The notes under the pieces are model-generated. The model was not told the DNA's origin and made no database searches. It worked only from the letters and a program-made list of their open reading frames with translations. From the NCBI RefSeq assembly GCF_030732225.1, contig NZ_CP132230.1, positions 524,001 to 588,000 of the forward strand: a stretch of 64,000 nt of DNA, written 5' to 3'. Each line of letters opens with the position of its first letter. The stretch's first letter is position 1. Positions 34,525 through 44,211 of this stretch are shown here, piece by piece. The translations under genes and the position numbers were made by a program. The DNA comes from Streptococcus iniae (GTDB taxonomy: Bacteria; Bacillota; Bacilli; Lactobacillales; Streptococcaceae).

Positions 34525-36018
34525 ATGGAAGAACAAAAAAAAGGGTTTAGGATACCTTCTTCTTATACAGTTCTCTTTATTATCATTGCTATTATGGCAA
34601 TTTTGACTTGGTTTATTCCTGCAGGAGCATATGACACAACCAAAGATGGAGCAGTTATTTCTGGTACCTATCATGCCGTAAAATCTAACCCACAAGGTAT
34701 TTTTGATGTTTTAATGGCTCCAGTACGTGGGATGCTAGGTGTTAAAGGCACCGATGGAGCTATCAATGTTTCCTTCTTTATCTTAATGGTAGGAGGTTTC
34801 CTTGGAGTTGTCACAAAAACGGGAGCATTAGACCAAGGGATTGCTTCAATCGTTAAGAAAAATAAAGGCAGAGAAAAAATGCTCATCGCCATTTTGATTC
34901 CAATCTTTGCATTAGGAGGATCAACTTATGGTATGGGTGAAGAAACAATGGCTTTTTACCCACTGCTCATTCCAGTAATGATTGCTGTTGGTTTTGATAG
35001 TGTTGTTGCAGTTGCTATTATATTAATTGGTTCTCAAATTGGCTGCTTAGCCTCAACCATAAATCCTTTTGCAACAGGTGTTGCCGCAGATGCAGCGGGT
35101 ATCTCGATTGCTGATGGTATGGTTTGGCGTGTCCTTCAATGGTTTATTCTAGTAGGATTGTCTATTTGGTTTGTCTATAGTTATGCAAGTAAAATTGAAA
35201 AAGATCCAAGTAAGTCTGTAATTGCAGATAAAATGCAAGAACACCGTGAAATCTTTAAACTACAAAATACTGACGAAGAGATGTCGAAAAAACAAGTAAA
35301 AGTTCTTTGGATATTTATTTGTACCTTTGTCATTATGATTTTGAGCTTGATTCCATGGGAAGGTTTTAAAATCACACTTTTCTCAAACTTTAATTCTTGG
35401 TTAACAGGTCTTCCTGTTGTAGGAACACTTGTCGGCAAATCAATGGGTGCTTTTGGAACTTGGTACTTCCCTGAAATTACAATGCTTTTCATTATGATGG
35501 GTGTTCTAGTTGCCATGGTTTATAAAATGTCTGAGGAAGATTTCCTCTCTTCATTCCTTACAGGTGCTGGAGAATTCCTAGGTGTTGCAATTATCTGTGC
35601 TGTTGCGCGTGGTATCCAAGTTATCATGAATGATGGTATGATCACATCAACTATTCTTTCTTGGGGTGAACAAGGGCTCTCAGGGCTATCATCACAAGTA
35701 TTTATTATCTTAGCATACATTTTCTATCTACCAATGTCATTCTTGATTCCATCAACTTCAGGTCTTGCCGGAGCAACAATGGGTATTATGGCACCTCTTG
35801 GTCAATTCTCTCATGTCCCAGCGCACTTAGTTATTACAGCATTCCAATCAGCATCAGGTGTTCTTAATATGATTTCACCTACCTCAGCAATCGTTATGGG
35901 TGCTCTTGCTATTGGTAAAATTGATTTGGCAACTTGGTGGAAATTTATCACTAAATTTATCATCTTAGTTATTGTTGCAAGTATTCTCATTTTACTTCTT
36001 GCGACATTCTTTATCTAA
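34525..36018 (+). CDS. arcD: Arginine/ornithine antiporter (YfcC family)
   Basis: The ATG at 34525 (GAGG upstream) gives a 497-residue protein with 12 or so membrane helices of the YfcC/C4-dicarboxylate-like superfamily. The start is MEEQKKGFRIPSSYTVLF and it carries the family repeats GGSTYGMGEETMAF and STINPFATGVAADAAG. Its place in the arc operon shows it exchanges external arginine for internal ornithine. It differs from the APC-type ArcD of other bacteria, but is the form usual in pyogenic streptococci. The open frame to 34450 runs through the intergenic hairpin and is not used. Confidence 0.88.
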   Translation: MEEQKKGFRIPSSYTVLFIIIAIMAILTWFIPAGAYDTTKDGAVISGTYHAVKSNPQGIFDVLMAPVRGMLGVKGTDGAINVSFFILMVGGFLGVVTKTGALDQGIASIVKKNKGREKMLIAILIPIFALGGSTYGMGEETMAFYPLLIPVMIAVGFDSVVAVAIILIGSQIGCLASTINPFATGVAADAAGISIADGMVWRVLQWFILVGLSIWFVYSYASKIEKDPSKSVIADKMQEHREIFKLQNTDEEMSKKQVKVLWIFICTFVIMILSLIPWEGFKITLFSNFNSWLTGLPVVGTLVGKSMGAFGTWYFPEITMLFIMMGVLVAMVYKMSEEDFLSSFLTGAGEFLGVAIICAVARGIQVIMNDGMITSTILSWGEQGLSGLSSQVFIILAYIFYLPMSFLIPSTSGLAGATMGIMAPLGQFSHVPAHLVITAFQSASGVLNMISPTSAIVMGALAIGKIDLATWWKFITKFIILVIVASILILLLATFFI

Positions 36019-36039
36019 GAAGACTAGAGGTAATATGGT

Positions 36040-37371
36040 ATGAAAACATATATTACAAAACAACATCAAGAGGCTTGTGTTCAAGCGATTAAAAAAATTG
36101 TTTCTTTTCCTTCTGTTCTAAATGAAGGTGAGAATGGCACACCGTTTGGACAAGCTATTCAGGATGTTCTTGAAGAAACCTTAAAAATGTGTCAAGACAT
36201 AGGTTTTACAACCTACATTGACCCGGAAGGTTATTATGGCTATGCGGAGTATGGCGAACAAAAAGAGGTTTTAGCTATTCTTTGTCACTTGGATGTGGTT
36301 CCAGAAGGTGACACGAATCTTTGGAATTCAGCCCCCTTTGATTGTATTGAGAGAGATGGCAAACTTTATGGTCGTGGTACACAAGATGATAAAGGACCAT
36401 CAATGATGGCGCTCTATGCAGTGAAAGCTTTAATGGATGCAGGAGTTGCCTTTAACAAGCGTATTCGATTTATCTTTGGTACTGACGAAGAAACACTTTG
36501 GCGCTGTATGAACCGCTACAATGCTATTGAAGAACAAGCGACGTATGGTTTTGCACCTGATTCTAGTTTCCCTTTGATTTATGCTGAAAAAGGCTTGTTA
36601 CAAGCCAAACTTGTTGGACACGGCTCAGAGGACTTGCAGTTGGAAGTTGGTAATGCTTATAATGTGGTACCAGCAAGAGCTTCTTACAAGGGAGAAGATA
36701 TTGAGGATGTAAAAAAAGCCTTAGATCACTTAGGGTTTGAATATGTTTTCAAGGATAGTGAAGTAACAGTTTATGGTTTGGCACAACATGCAAAAGATGC
36801 CCCACATGGCATTAATGCTTTAATTCGTTTAGCTAAAGCATTAGTGAGCATTCACTCAAATCCTACCTTAAGCTTTTTAGCTGATTGTGTTGATGAAGAT
36901 GGTAAAGGGCTTAATATCTTTGGACCTGTTGAAGATGAACCGTCAGGCAGTCTAAGTTTCAATGCTGCAGGACTAACACTGAATAAAGAGCTAACAGAAA
37001 TTCGCTTGGATATCCGTATTCCAGTTTTAGCAGATAAGGAAAAATTGGTTCAAGACTTAACAGCAAAAGCAAAAGCATATGGTCTGTGTTATGAAGAATT
37101 TGACTATTTAGCACCATTATATGTGCCACTTGATAGTGAATTAGTAACAACCTTGCTAGAGGTTTACAGAGAAAAAACTGGTGATCAAAGTCCAGCGGTT
37201 TCATCTGGTGGTGCAACCTTTGCAAGAACAATGCCAAATTGTGTAGCTTTTGGAGCAATGTTCCCTGATTCAATTCAAACAGAACATCAAGAAAATGAAA
37301 ATATCGTCTTAAAAGACGCCTATCGTGCTATGGAGATTTACGCAGAAGCTATCTACCGTTTAACACGATAA
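36040..37371 (+). CDS. arcT: M20 family dipeptidase of the arc operon (Sapep/PepV-like)
   Basis: A 443-residue zinc peptidase. The metal-binding blocks LCHLDVVPEGD, GRGTQDDKGPS, FGTDEETLWRCMNRY and TEHQENENI are in the right order and spacing for M20 dipeptidases. A middle dimerisation or lid domain covers about residues 185-330. In streptococcal arc operons this gene is labelled arcT, although some other bacteria use that name for an aminotransferase. It may release arginine from peptides to feed the pathway. It lies 21 bp after arcD and 24 bp before arcC. Confidence 0.87.
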   Translation: MKTYITKQHQEACVQAIKKIVSFPSVLNEGENGTPFGQAIQDVLEETLKMCQDIGFTTYIDPEGYYGYAEYGEQKEVLAILCHLDVVPEGDTNLWNSAPFDCIERDGKLYGRGTQDDKGPSMMALYAVKALMDAGVAFNKRIRFIFGTDEETLWRCMNRYNAIEEQATYGFAPDSSFPLIYAEKGLLQAKLVGHGSEDLQLEVGNAYNVVPARASYKGEDIEDVKKALDHLGFEYVFKDSEVTVYGLAQHAKDAPHGINALIRLAKALVSIHSNPTLSFLADCVDEDGKGLNIFGPVEDEPSGSLSFNAAGLTLNKELTEIRLDIRIPVLADKEKLVQDLTAKAKAYGLCYEEFDYLAPLYVPLDSELVTTLLEVYREKTGDQSPAVSSGGATFARTMPNCVAFGAMFPDSIQTEHQENENIVLKDAYRAMEIYAEAIYRLTR

Positions 37372-37395
37372 GAAAAAAATAGAGGAGTTTATCGT

Positions 37396-38346
37396 ATGAC
37401 AAAACAAAAAATTGTTGTGGCCTTAGGAGGAAATGCTATTCTTTCAAAAGATGCCTCAGCTAAAGCACAACAAGAAGCATTAATTTCAACATCAAAATCA
37501 CTTGTAAAATTGATTAAAGAAGGAAATGAAGTGATTGTAACACATGGTAATGGTCCACAAGTTGGTAACTTACTTTTACAACAAGCAGCAGCTGATTCAG
37601 AAAAAAATCCAGCTATGCCACTTGATACCTGTGTAGCAATGACAGAAGGAAGTATCGGCTTTTGGTTGGTCAATGCCCTTGATAATGAATTGCAAGAACA
37701 AGGCATTGAAAAAGAAGTTGCAGCTGTAGTAACACAAGTTATTGTTGATAAAAATGATGCTGCATTTTCAAACCCAACAAAACCAATTGGCCCATTCCTA
37801 ACTGAAGAAGAGGCTAAAAAACAAATGGCAGAAACGGGAGCAAATTTCAAAGAGGATGCTGGCCGTGGTTGGCGCAAAGTTGTTCCTTCTCCAAAACCTG
37901 TTGGAATCAAAGAAGCTAATGTTATCAGAAGTTTAGTTGATTCAGGTGTCGTTGTTGTTAGTGCAGGAGGAGGCGGTGTTCCAGTTGTTGAAGACCCAAC
38001 TACTAAAATGCTCAAGGGTGTTGAAGCAGTTATTGACAAAGATTTTGCGAGCCAAACCTTGTCAGAATTAGTTGATGCTGATTTGTTTATTGTCTTAACA
38101 GGTGTGGATAATGTTTTTGTTAACTATAATCAGCCTAACCAAGAAAAATTAGAAACAGTGACTGTTTCTCAAATGAAACAATACATTACAGAAAATCAAT
38201 TTGCACCTGGAAGCATGCTACCTAAAGTAGAAGCAGCTATTGCTTTTGTTGAGAACAAACCAACTTCTAAAGCAATTATTACCTCTCTTGAAAACATTGA
38301 TCATGTTCTTTCAGAAGGAGCAGGAACACAAATTATTAGTGATTAA
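37396..38346 (+). CDS. arcC: Carbamate kinase
   Basis: The 316-residue amino-acid-kinase family enzyme converts carbamoyl phosphate plus ADP to ATP, CO2 and ammonia, the ATP-yielding last step of the arginine deiminase pathway. Motifs [10 protein letters not shown] at the start, [14 protein letters not shown], and [10 protein letters not shown] are typical. It is the last gene of the operon, with an AGGAG site upstream and a strong terminator 11 bp downstream. Confidence 0.97.
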   Translation: MTKQKIVVALGGNAILSKDASAKAQQEALISTSKSLVKLIKEGNEVIVTHGNGPQVGNLLLQQAAADSEKNPAMPLDTCVAMTEGSIGFWLVNALDNELQEQGIEKEVAAVVTQVIVDKNDAAFSNPTKPIGPFLTEEEAKKQMAETGANFKEDAGRGWRKVVPSPKPVGIKEANVIRSLVDSGVVVVSAGGGGVPVVEDPTTKMLKGVEAVIDKDFASQTLSELVDADLFIVLTGVDNVFVNYNQPNQEKLETVTVSQMKQYITENQFAPGSMLPKVEAAIAFVENKPTSKAIITSLENIDHVLSEGAGTQIISD

Positions 38347-38357
38347 GTCCTCGTTTT

Positions 38358-38383
38358 AAGCCTTGGAATTCCCAAGGCTTTTT
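38358..38383 (+). terminator. Terminator of the arc operon
   Basis: AAGCCTTGG pairs perfectly with CCAAGGCTT around a 5-nt loop and is followed by T. Confidence 0.9.
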
Positions 38384-38506
38384 GATTTTTAAAAAAAAGA
38401 AAAAATAGTTTGACTATTTAGGAAATCTGCTCTTTATCTTTAATCTAAATAAGTGTATAATAGCTCTAATATTCTTTTAAAAGAGTAAAAAATAAGAGGA
38501 GGAGCT

Positions 38507-39499
38507 ATGAAGAAAAGTTTTATTCATCAACAAGAGGAGATTTCCTTTGTTAAAAATACATTTACACAGTATTTAATTGCTAAGCTAGATGTTGTTGAAG
38601 TGCAAGGACCCATTTTAAGTCGGGTCGGGGATGGTATGCAGGATAATTTGTCCGGTATTGAAAACCCTGTATCTGTTAATGTTCTTAAAATTCCAAATGC
38701 AACCTTTGAAGTTGTCCATTCTTTGGCTAAATGGAAGCGTCACACTTTGGCACGTTTTGGTTTTAATGAAGGTGAAGGTCTTGTTGTTAATATGAAAGCC
38801 CTCCGTCCAGACGAGGATTCATTAGACCAAACCCACTCGGTTTATGTCGACCAGTGGGACTGGGAGAAGGTCATCCCTGATGGGCAACGCACCTTAGCTT
38901 ATTTAAAAGAAACCGTTGAAACCATCTATAAAGTTATTCGTTTGACCGAACTGGCTGTTGAAGCCCGCTATGATATCGAAGCAGTTCTTCCTAAGAAAAT
39001 TACCTTTATTCACACAGAAGAGTTAGTTGCAAGATACCCTGATTTGACTCCTAAAGAACGTGAAAATGCGATTACTAAGGAGTTTGGAGCAGTTTTCTTA
39101 ATTGGTATTGGTGGCGTGCTTGCTGATGGTAAGCCGCATGATGGTCGTGCCCCTGACTATGATGACTGGACAACAGAATCAGAAAATGGCTACCATGGGC
39201 TTAATGGCGATATTTTGGTTTGGAATGCTCAACTTCAGTCAGCTTTTGAATTGTCATCAATGGGAATTCGTGTTGATCAAGAAGCCCTACGTCGTCAGGT
39301 TGCTATTACAGGTGATGGTGATCGTTTAGAATACGATTGGCATAAATCACTCTTAAATGGCCTTTTCCCACTATCGATTGGTGGAGGGATTGGTCAATCT
39401 CGTATGGCGATGTTCCTACTTCAGAAAAAGCACATCGGAGAAGTTCAAACGTCTGTTTGGCCACAAGAAGTACGTGATCAATTTGAGCATATTTTGTAA
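38507..39499 (+). CDS. asnA: Aspartate-ammonia ligase
   Basis: The 330-residue enzyme makes asparagine from aspartate, ammonia and ATP. It is related to class II aminoacyl-tRNA synthetases: [15 protein letters not shown] at the start, [16 protein letters not shown], then [11 protein letters not shown], and the C-terminal [16 protein letters not shown] as motif 3. The ammonia-dependent form fits its place right after an ammonia-producing operon, though it has its own promoter (TATAAT at 38456-38461) and GAGGAGG site. Length is normal for AsnA. Confidence 0.96.
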   Translation: MKKSFIHQQEEISFVKNTFTQYLIAKLDVVEVQGPILSRVGDGMQDNLSGIENPVSVNVLKIPNATFEVVHSLAKWKRHTLARFGFNEGEGLVVNMKALRPDEDSLDQTHSVYVDQWDWEKVIPDGQRTLAYLKETVETIYKVIRLTELAVEARYDIEAVLPKKITFIHTEELVARYPDLTPKERENAITKEFGAVFLIGIGGVLADGKPHDGRAPDYDDWTTESENGYHGLNGDILVWNAQLQSAFELSSMGIRVDQEALRRQVAITGDGDRLEYDWHKSLLNGLFPLSIGGGIGQSRMAMFLLQKKHIGEVQTSVWPQEVRDQFEHIL

Positions 39500-39552
39500 G
39501 AAAAGTAGCAACAATTGTGCACTGTAATTAATAGATGCATTGTCATACTCTG

Positions 39553-39583
39553 GAGAGGACCAAATTGGTTCTCTCTATTTTTA
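39553..39583 (+). terminator. Terminator after asnA
   Basis: GAGAGGACC (39553-39561) pairs with GGTTCTCTC (39567-39575), then TATTTTTA. The remaining 39584-39774 is AT-rich and holds only the rsmD promoter region (TATAAT near 39762). Confidence 0.7.
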
Positions 39584-39774
39584 TAGTCAAAGTGGTGAGA
39601 AGTCTAATGTTATCTTGTCAACATTACCAAAAAGCATTGGCTTAATGGCTTTGATCAGGTTGTTGGTGGAGGCTTTTCATTATAGCTTATATTTTTTTCA
39701 GTATTTAGAATTTTGCTTCATATTTTAAAAGTAAAATGGTTGGATAGTCCTATAAATTTGATATAATAAAAGCT

Positions 39775-40314
39775 ATGAGAATTGTATCAGGTGAATTTGG
39801 TGGTCGTCCTCTTAAGACATTACCAGGAAAGACAACTCGCCCAACCTCTGACAAGGTTCGTGGTGCTATGTTTAATATGATTGGTCCTTATTTTCAAGGA
39901 GGACGTGTTTTAGATCTTTTTGCAGGGTCTGGTGGTTTAGCTATTGAAGCTGTTTCCCGGGGCATATCAGAGGCTGTTCTTGTTGAACGTGATCGGTCTG
40001 CGCAAGCTATTATCCAAGAAAATATCAAGATGACCAAGTCTGAAAACCAGTTTAAGTTATTAAAGATGGAGGCCAACAAGGCTATTGGTCAGTTGAGTCA
40101 CCCCTTTGATTTGATTTTTCTGGACCCTCCATATGCTAAGGAAGAAATTGTTGCTACGATTGAGGCTTTGGATCAAAAAGGGCTTTTTACAGATGACATT
40201 ATGGTAGTTTGTGAAACAGATAAGCAGGTTCAGCTGCCGGAAGAAATTGCTTCAGTTGGAATCTGGAAAGAAAAAGTTTATGGAATTAGTAAGGTAACGG
40301 TTTATGTCAAATAA
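39775..40314 (+). CDS. rsmD: 16S rRNA (guanine-966 N2)-methyltransferase
   Basis: The 179-residue Rossmann-type methyltransferase starts MRIVSGEFGGRPLKTLPG with RPTSDKVRGAMFN, has the AdoMet loop LDLFAGSGGLAIEA and the catalytic FLDPPYAKE. It modifies one base in the 30S head during ribosome assembly. It overlaps coaD by 11 bp, a pair conserved widely in Firmicutes. There is almost no leader between the -10 box and the ATG. Confidence 0.95.
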   Translation: MRIVSGEFGGRPLKTLPGKTTRPTSDKVRGAMFNMIGPYFQGGRVLDLFAGSGGLAIEAVSRGISEAVLVERDRSAQAIIQENIKMTKSENQFKLLKMEANKAIGQLSHPFDLIFLDPPYAKEEIVATIEALDQKGLFTDDIMVVCETDKQVQLPEEIASVGIWKEKVYGISKVTVYVK

Positions 40315-40795
40315 AATTGGGCTTTATTCTGGCTCTTTTGACCCTGTAACTAATGGGCATATGGATATCATTGAGCGGGCCAGTCGCCTCTTTGAACACC
40401 TTTACATTGGGGTTTTTTACAATCCTGATAAAAAAGGGTTCTTTGATTTGGAGACCCGTGTACGAGTGTTGAAAGAAGCATTAGCCTCTTATGAGAATGT
40501 AAGTGTTGTATCTGCTCAAGATAAATTGGCAGTTGCTCTTGCTAAGGAATTGTCAGTAACCCATATGGTAAGAGGACTTCGTAATCCAACAGACTTTGAG
40601 TATGAAGCTAATTTAGAATATTTTAACCATCGTTTGGATGTTTCCATTGATACTGTTTATCTCATCGCTAGAAATCACATGCAACCCATTAGTTCAAGCC
40701 GCGTCAAAGAACTCTTGCATTTTAACTCATCAATAGAGGGCTTAGTTCCTCGAGCTGTTATTAAGGAATTGGAGTCTCAACATGAAAGTTATTAA
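40304..40795 (+). CDS. coaD: Phosphopantetheine adenylyltransferase
   Basis: The 163-residue enzyme adenylates 4'-phosphopantetheine in coenzyme A synthesis. The nucleotidyltransferase T/HxGH motif is seen in GSFDPVTNGHMDIIERA and the second motif as ISSSRVKEL. Length is typical. It overlaps rsmD upstream and the sepM start downstream by 14 bp, so the three form one operon. Confidence 0.96.
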   Translation: MSNKIGLYSGSFDPVTNGHMDIIERASRLFEHLYIGVFYNPDKKGFFDLETRVRVLKEALASYENVSVVSAQDKLAVALAKELSVTHMVRGLRNPTDFEYEANLEYFNHRLDVSIDTVYLIARNHMQPISSSRVKELLHFNSSIEGLVPRAVIKELESQHESY

Positions 40796-41819
40796 TAAAA
40801 TCAAATGGTGGTTACTTGGAATTATAGCCTTTTTAGGGTTAGCCTTTACTTTTTTATACCCTTTGCCTTATTATATTGAAATGCCTGGTGGTGCTTATGA
40901 TATTAAATCTGTTTTAGAGATTAAAGGGCATGAGGATAAGGAAAAAGGTTCCTATAATTTTGTTGCGGTAAGCCTTGGCCGAGCAACTCTTGCACAGGTT
41001 CTTTATGCATGGTTAACCCCTTTTACAGAAATTGCTCCAGCTGAAGAAACAACCGGTGGCTACAGTGATGAAGATTACATGCGTATTAACCAGTATTACT
41101 TAGAAACATCCCAAAACGATGCCATCTATCAAGGGTTAAAATTAGCTGGCAAAGAGGTTTCTCTGGATTATTTAGGGGTTTATGTTTTAGATGTTAGTAA
41201 AGATTCCTCATTTAAAGGCGTTTTAAACATTGCCGATACTGTGACTGCAGTTAACAACAAGCATTTTAAAAGCTCTGCTGATTTAATCAAATATGTCTCT
41301 GGCTTAAGTTTAGGTGATAAGGTTAGTGTTCAATACACGTCAAATGGCGTTGACCAATCTAAGAAGGGCCATATCATCAAGTTGAAGAACGGTAAGAATG
41401 GGATTGGTATTGGCTTGACAGACTATACCAAGGTTCATACAGACCAAGAGATTACCTTCAAAACAGAAGGGGTTGGAGGTCCAAGTGCTGGACTCATGTT
41501 TACCCTTGATATTCTTGATCGAATGAATAAGGAAGATTTGCGAAAGGGTCGTAAAATCGCTGGTACAGGTACCATTGATAGAGAAGGAAAAGTTGGTGAT
41601 ATTGGTGGAGCGGGTCTTAAAGTCGTTGCTGCAGCTAACGAATGAGCAGATGTCTTTTTTGTGCCAAACAACCCAGTTGATAAACGGGTTAAAAAGGTGA
41701 ATCCTAAAGCAGTAACAAATTATCAAGAAGCCAAAGCAGCAGCAAAAAAATTAAAAACAAAAATGAAAATAGTTCCAGTCAGAAATGTTCAGGAAGCAAT
41801 TGCTTATTTGCAACAATAA
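40782..41819 (+). pseudogene. sepM: PDZ/Lon-like membrane protease SepM, interrupted by TGA
   Basis: The frame codes for an N-terminal membrane anchor (WWLLGIIAFLGLAFTFLYPL), a PDZ domain (about residues 125-200) and a Lon-type S16 protease domain with Ser235 in GGPSAGL and Lys280 in GAGLKVV. An in-frame TGA at codon 288 (41643-41645) follows AANE. The same frame continues as ADVFFVPNNPVDKRV to a TAA at 41817-41819. The intact 345-residue protein is thus cut to 287 residues, losing 58. GGA to TGA, restoring NEGADVF, is the obvious single-base cause. SepM matures competence-stimulating peptide in S. mutans. A truncated protein still carries both catalytic residues but probably does not fold properly. 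Confidence 0.88.
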
Positions 41820-41825
41820 GGAAAG

Positions 41826-41852
41826 CAGGTCTTAAAAAAGATCTGTTTTTTT
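41826..41852 (+). terminator. Terminator after sepM
   Basis: CAGGTCTT pairs with AAGATCTG around an A-rich loop, followed by seven T. It isolates the ribose operon from the rsmD operon. Confidence 0.85.
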
Positions 41853-41864
41853 GTAGAAAAAAAG

Positions 41865-41893
41865 TTGACAGACAAAAAGAAAACGGTTACAAT
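41865..41893 (+). promoter_or_regulatory. Ribose operon promoter with overlapping cre site
   Basis: TTGACA (41865-41870) and TACAAT (41888-41893), 17-bp spacer. AGAAAACGGTTACA (41878-41891) is a one-mismatch cre that covers the spacer and -10 box, so CcpA should repress. Downstream, GAGACCGATACC may contain the RbsR operator. Confidence 0.7.
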
Positions 41894-41937
41894 ATATTTT
41901 GTGAGACCGATACCACAATGAAAAGAAGGGAGATTAT

Positions 41938-42921
41938 ATGGCAACCATTAAAGAGGTAGCAGAAGAAGCAGGTTTATCAAAATCAACAGTATCTCGCTAC
42001 ATTTCCCAAAAAGGCTATGTTTCAAAAGAAGCTCAGGAAAGTATTAAGGCTGCCATTGCCAAGTTACATTATAGCCCAAATGTACTTGCACAATCTCTTA
42101 AAACTAAAAAAAATCAATTGGTCGGTCTACTCCTACCAGATATTTCCAACCCTTTCTTTCCAAGGTTAGCTCGAGGAGCAGAAGAGTATCTGCAAGAAAA
42201 AGGCTACCGTGTTATGCTAGGAAATATATCAGATAGTGAAGATTTGGAAGAAGACTATCTCAAAGTGCTGATACAGAGTAACGCAGCTGGGATTATCACA
42301 ACACATGATTTTACTAAAAAACATCCGGAAATTGATATTCCAGTGGTTGTTGTAGACCGTGTTGACGAGCAAACCAAATATGGCGTTTTTTCAGACAATA
42401 AAACAGGTGGTCATTTAGCTGCTGAAATTATTTGTCAAGCTGGTGCTAAGGAAGTTCTGTTAATTAGAGGACCACTCGATTTAGCTAATAATTTGAATGA
42501 GCGTTATCAATCCAGTTTAGCCTATCTTCAAAAAGAGGACTTGTTGATTCATACCAGCGATAGTAAGAGTTTCAAATTTGATAAGATTCAAAGCGAAGCC
42601 AGAAAAAACTTAAATCAGTGGACGAAAATTGACAGTATCATTGCTCCATCAGATGTGCATGCTATTGCATATTTACACGAGCTTTTAGCTCGTGGTGTTA
42701 AGGTGCCTGAGGAAGTTCAGGTTATGGGCTATGATGACATTTTAATGAGTCAGTTTATTTATCCTTCTTTGTCCACTATTCATCAACCATCTTATCGGAT
42801 GGGGCACTATGCGGCAGAGTTGATTTATAAAATTGCGAATCAGATTCCGGTGGAAGAAAATCGGATTAAATTACCTGTTTATTATGTTGAACGTGAGACT
42901 GTAAGGAGGTCCTATGAGTAA
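41938..42921 (+). CDS. rbsR: Ribose operon repressor, LacI family
   Basis: The 327-residue protein starts MATIKEVAEEAGLSKSTVSR, the LacI-type helix-turn-helix, followed by the hinge helix SPNVLAQSLKTKK and a periplasmic-binding-protein fold with LVGLLLPDISNPFFPRLARG. It is the first gene of the rbs operon and overlaps rbsK by 8 bp, so it is made from the promoter it controls. Ribose or a phosphorylated product should release it from DNA. Confidence 0.92.
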   Translation: MATIKEVAEEAGLSKSTVSRYISQKGYVSKEAQESIKAAIAKLHYSPNVLAQSLKTKKNQLVGLLLPDISNPFFPRLARGAEEYLQEKGYRVMLGNISDSEDLEEDYLKVLIQSNAAGIITTHDFTKKHPEIDIPVVVVDRVDEQTKYGVFSDNKTGGHLAAEIICQAGAKEVLLIRGPLDLANNLNERYQSSLAYLQKEDLLIHTSDSKSFKFDKIQSEARKNLNQWTKIDSIIAPSDVHAIAYLHELLARGVKVPEEVQVMGYDDILMSQFIYPSLSTIHQPSYRMGHYAAELIYKIANQIPVEENRIKLPVYYVERETVRRSYE

Positions 42922-43825
42922 TATTGTTGTTGTTGGAAGTATTTCCATGGATTTAGTCATGGAAACTAGTCGTATTGCCCTTGAGGGGGAGACCGTTTTT
43001 GGGGATGCCTTCTCAATGGTGCCAGGCGGAAAAGGGGCTAATCAAGCTGTAGCTCTTGGACGTTTAAGTCATGGAGATGACTGTGTTAGTATGATAGGTA
43101 CAGTTGGAAATGATTCTTTTGGTCCAATTCTAGTAGACAATCTTAAAAAGAATGCAGTTAATGTGGATTGTGTGGGAACGGTACCAGAATCATCTGGAAT
43201 TGCACAAATTACTCTCTTTAATCAAGATAATCGCATCATTGTTTTTCCAGGGGCAAATGCCTTGGTTGACACTGGCGGCTGGACTAAGGAATGGGAAATC
43301 ATCAAGACCTGTGATTTAGTGATTTTACAAAATGAAATTCCACATGAAGTCAATTTACAAATTGCATCTTATTGCCATGACCATAAGATTAGAGTGCTTT
43401 ATAATCCGGCACCAGCACGATCAAGTGATCTTGAGATGATTGATTATGTTACTTACTTCACTCCAAATGAAGGTGAGTGTAAGGAACTCTTCCCTGATAA
43501 GACTATAGAAGAGGCCTTGAAAAGCTTCCCAAATAAGTTAATTGTTACACTTGGAAGTAAGGGCTCTACTTATTATGATGGCAAGCAAATTCAAATGATT
43601 CCAGCCATTAAAACACAGGCCGTTGATACAACAGGAGCCGGAGATACATTTAACGGAGCTTTTGGCTTTGCGCTTTCAAATGATTTGGCAATTGCTGACG
43701 CTTTAAGATTTGCAACCTTAGCATCACATTTATCGGTTCAGAAATTTGGAGCGCAAGGTGGTATGCCAACGTTAGATGAGATGAAAGGACATGAAGCATA
43801 TGAAGAAAAATGGAATCTTAAATAG
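42914..43825 (+). CDS. rbsK: Ribokinase
   Basis: A 303-residue PfkB-family kinase that phosphorylates ribose to ribose-5-phosphate. The first signature GGKGANQAVALGRL and the second DTTGAGDTFNGAF, with the catalytic Asp, are intact. An AAGGAGG site lies inside the end of rbsR. It overlaps the start of rbsD by 26 bp. Confidence 0.95.
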   Translation: MSNIVVVGSISMDLVMETSRIALEGETVFGDAFSMVPGGKGANQAVALGRLSHGDDCVSMIGTVGNDSFGPILVDNLKKNAVNVDCVGTVPESSGIAQITLFNQDNRIIVFPGANALVDTGGWTKEWEIIKTCDLVILQNEIPHEVNLQIASYCHDHKIRVLYNPAPARSSDLEMIDYVTYFTPNEGECKELFPDKTIEEALKSFPNKLIVTLGSKGSTYYDGKQIQMIPAIKTQAVDTTGAGDTFNGAFGFALSNDLAIADALRFATLASHLSVQKFGAQGGMPTLDEMKGHEAYEEKWNLK

Positions 43826-44198
43826 TGACTTAGCAAAAGTTGTAGATGATTTAGGACATACGGATTGTGTTTGTATTGGTGATTTAGGCTTACCTGTTCC
43901 CACAGGTGTTAAGAAAATTGATTTGGCCTTACGCCATGGTCAGCCGACTTTCCAGGATGTACTGGATGTTTATTTGGAAAATGTTTTGGTTGAAAAAGTA
44001 GTCCTTGCAGAAGAAATTAAGACAGAGAACCCAGATCAATTGCAAGCTATCTTGGATAAATTGGATCGTTCGGTTCAAGTTGACTATCTGTCACATGAAG
44101 AATTCAAGAATCTTAACAGTCAAGTTAAGGCTGTCATAAGAACCGGCGAAGATACCCCGTATTCAAATATTATCTTACAATCTGGCGTAATACTTTAG
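43800..44198 (+). CDS. rbsD: D-ribose pyranase
   Basis: A 132-residue protein that speeds the change of beta-pyranose to beta-furanose ribose, the form used by ribokinase. The ATG at 43800 is preferred over 43791: AAAGGA is 11 nt away, and with this start the conserved catalytic His falls at residue 20 in DDLGHTDCVCIGD, as in characterised RbsD proteins. The C-terminal RTGEDTPYSNIILQSGV is typical. It is encoded between the kinase and the transporter genes. Confidence 0.93.
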   Translation: MKKNGILNSDLAKVVDDLGHTDCVCIGDLGLPVPTGVKKIDLALRHGQPTFQDVLDVYLENVLVEKVVLAEEIKTENPDQLQAILDKLDRSVQVDYLSHEEFKNLNSQVKAVIRTGEDTPYSNIILQSGVIL

Positions 44199-44211
44199 AA
44201 AGGTTGATCTC

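Noticed and set aside
39540..39728. Plus-strand ORF of 62 codons between asnA and rsmD
   Set aside because: It runs through the asnA terminator hairpin, has no ribosome binding site and shows no protein-like pattern.
41643..41645. Recoding of the sepM TGA as selenocysteine or programmed readthrough
   Set aside because: No selenocysteine insertion element or known readthrough context is visible, and the expected residue at this place is Gly. A plain nonsense change is simpler.
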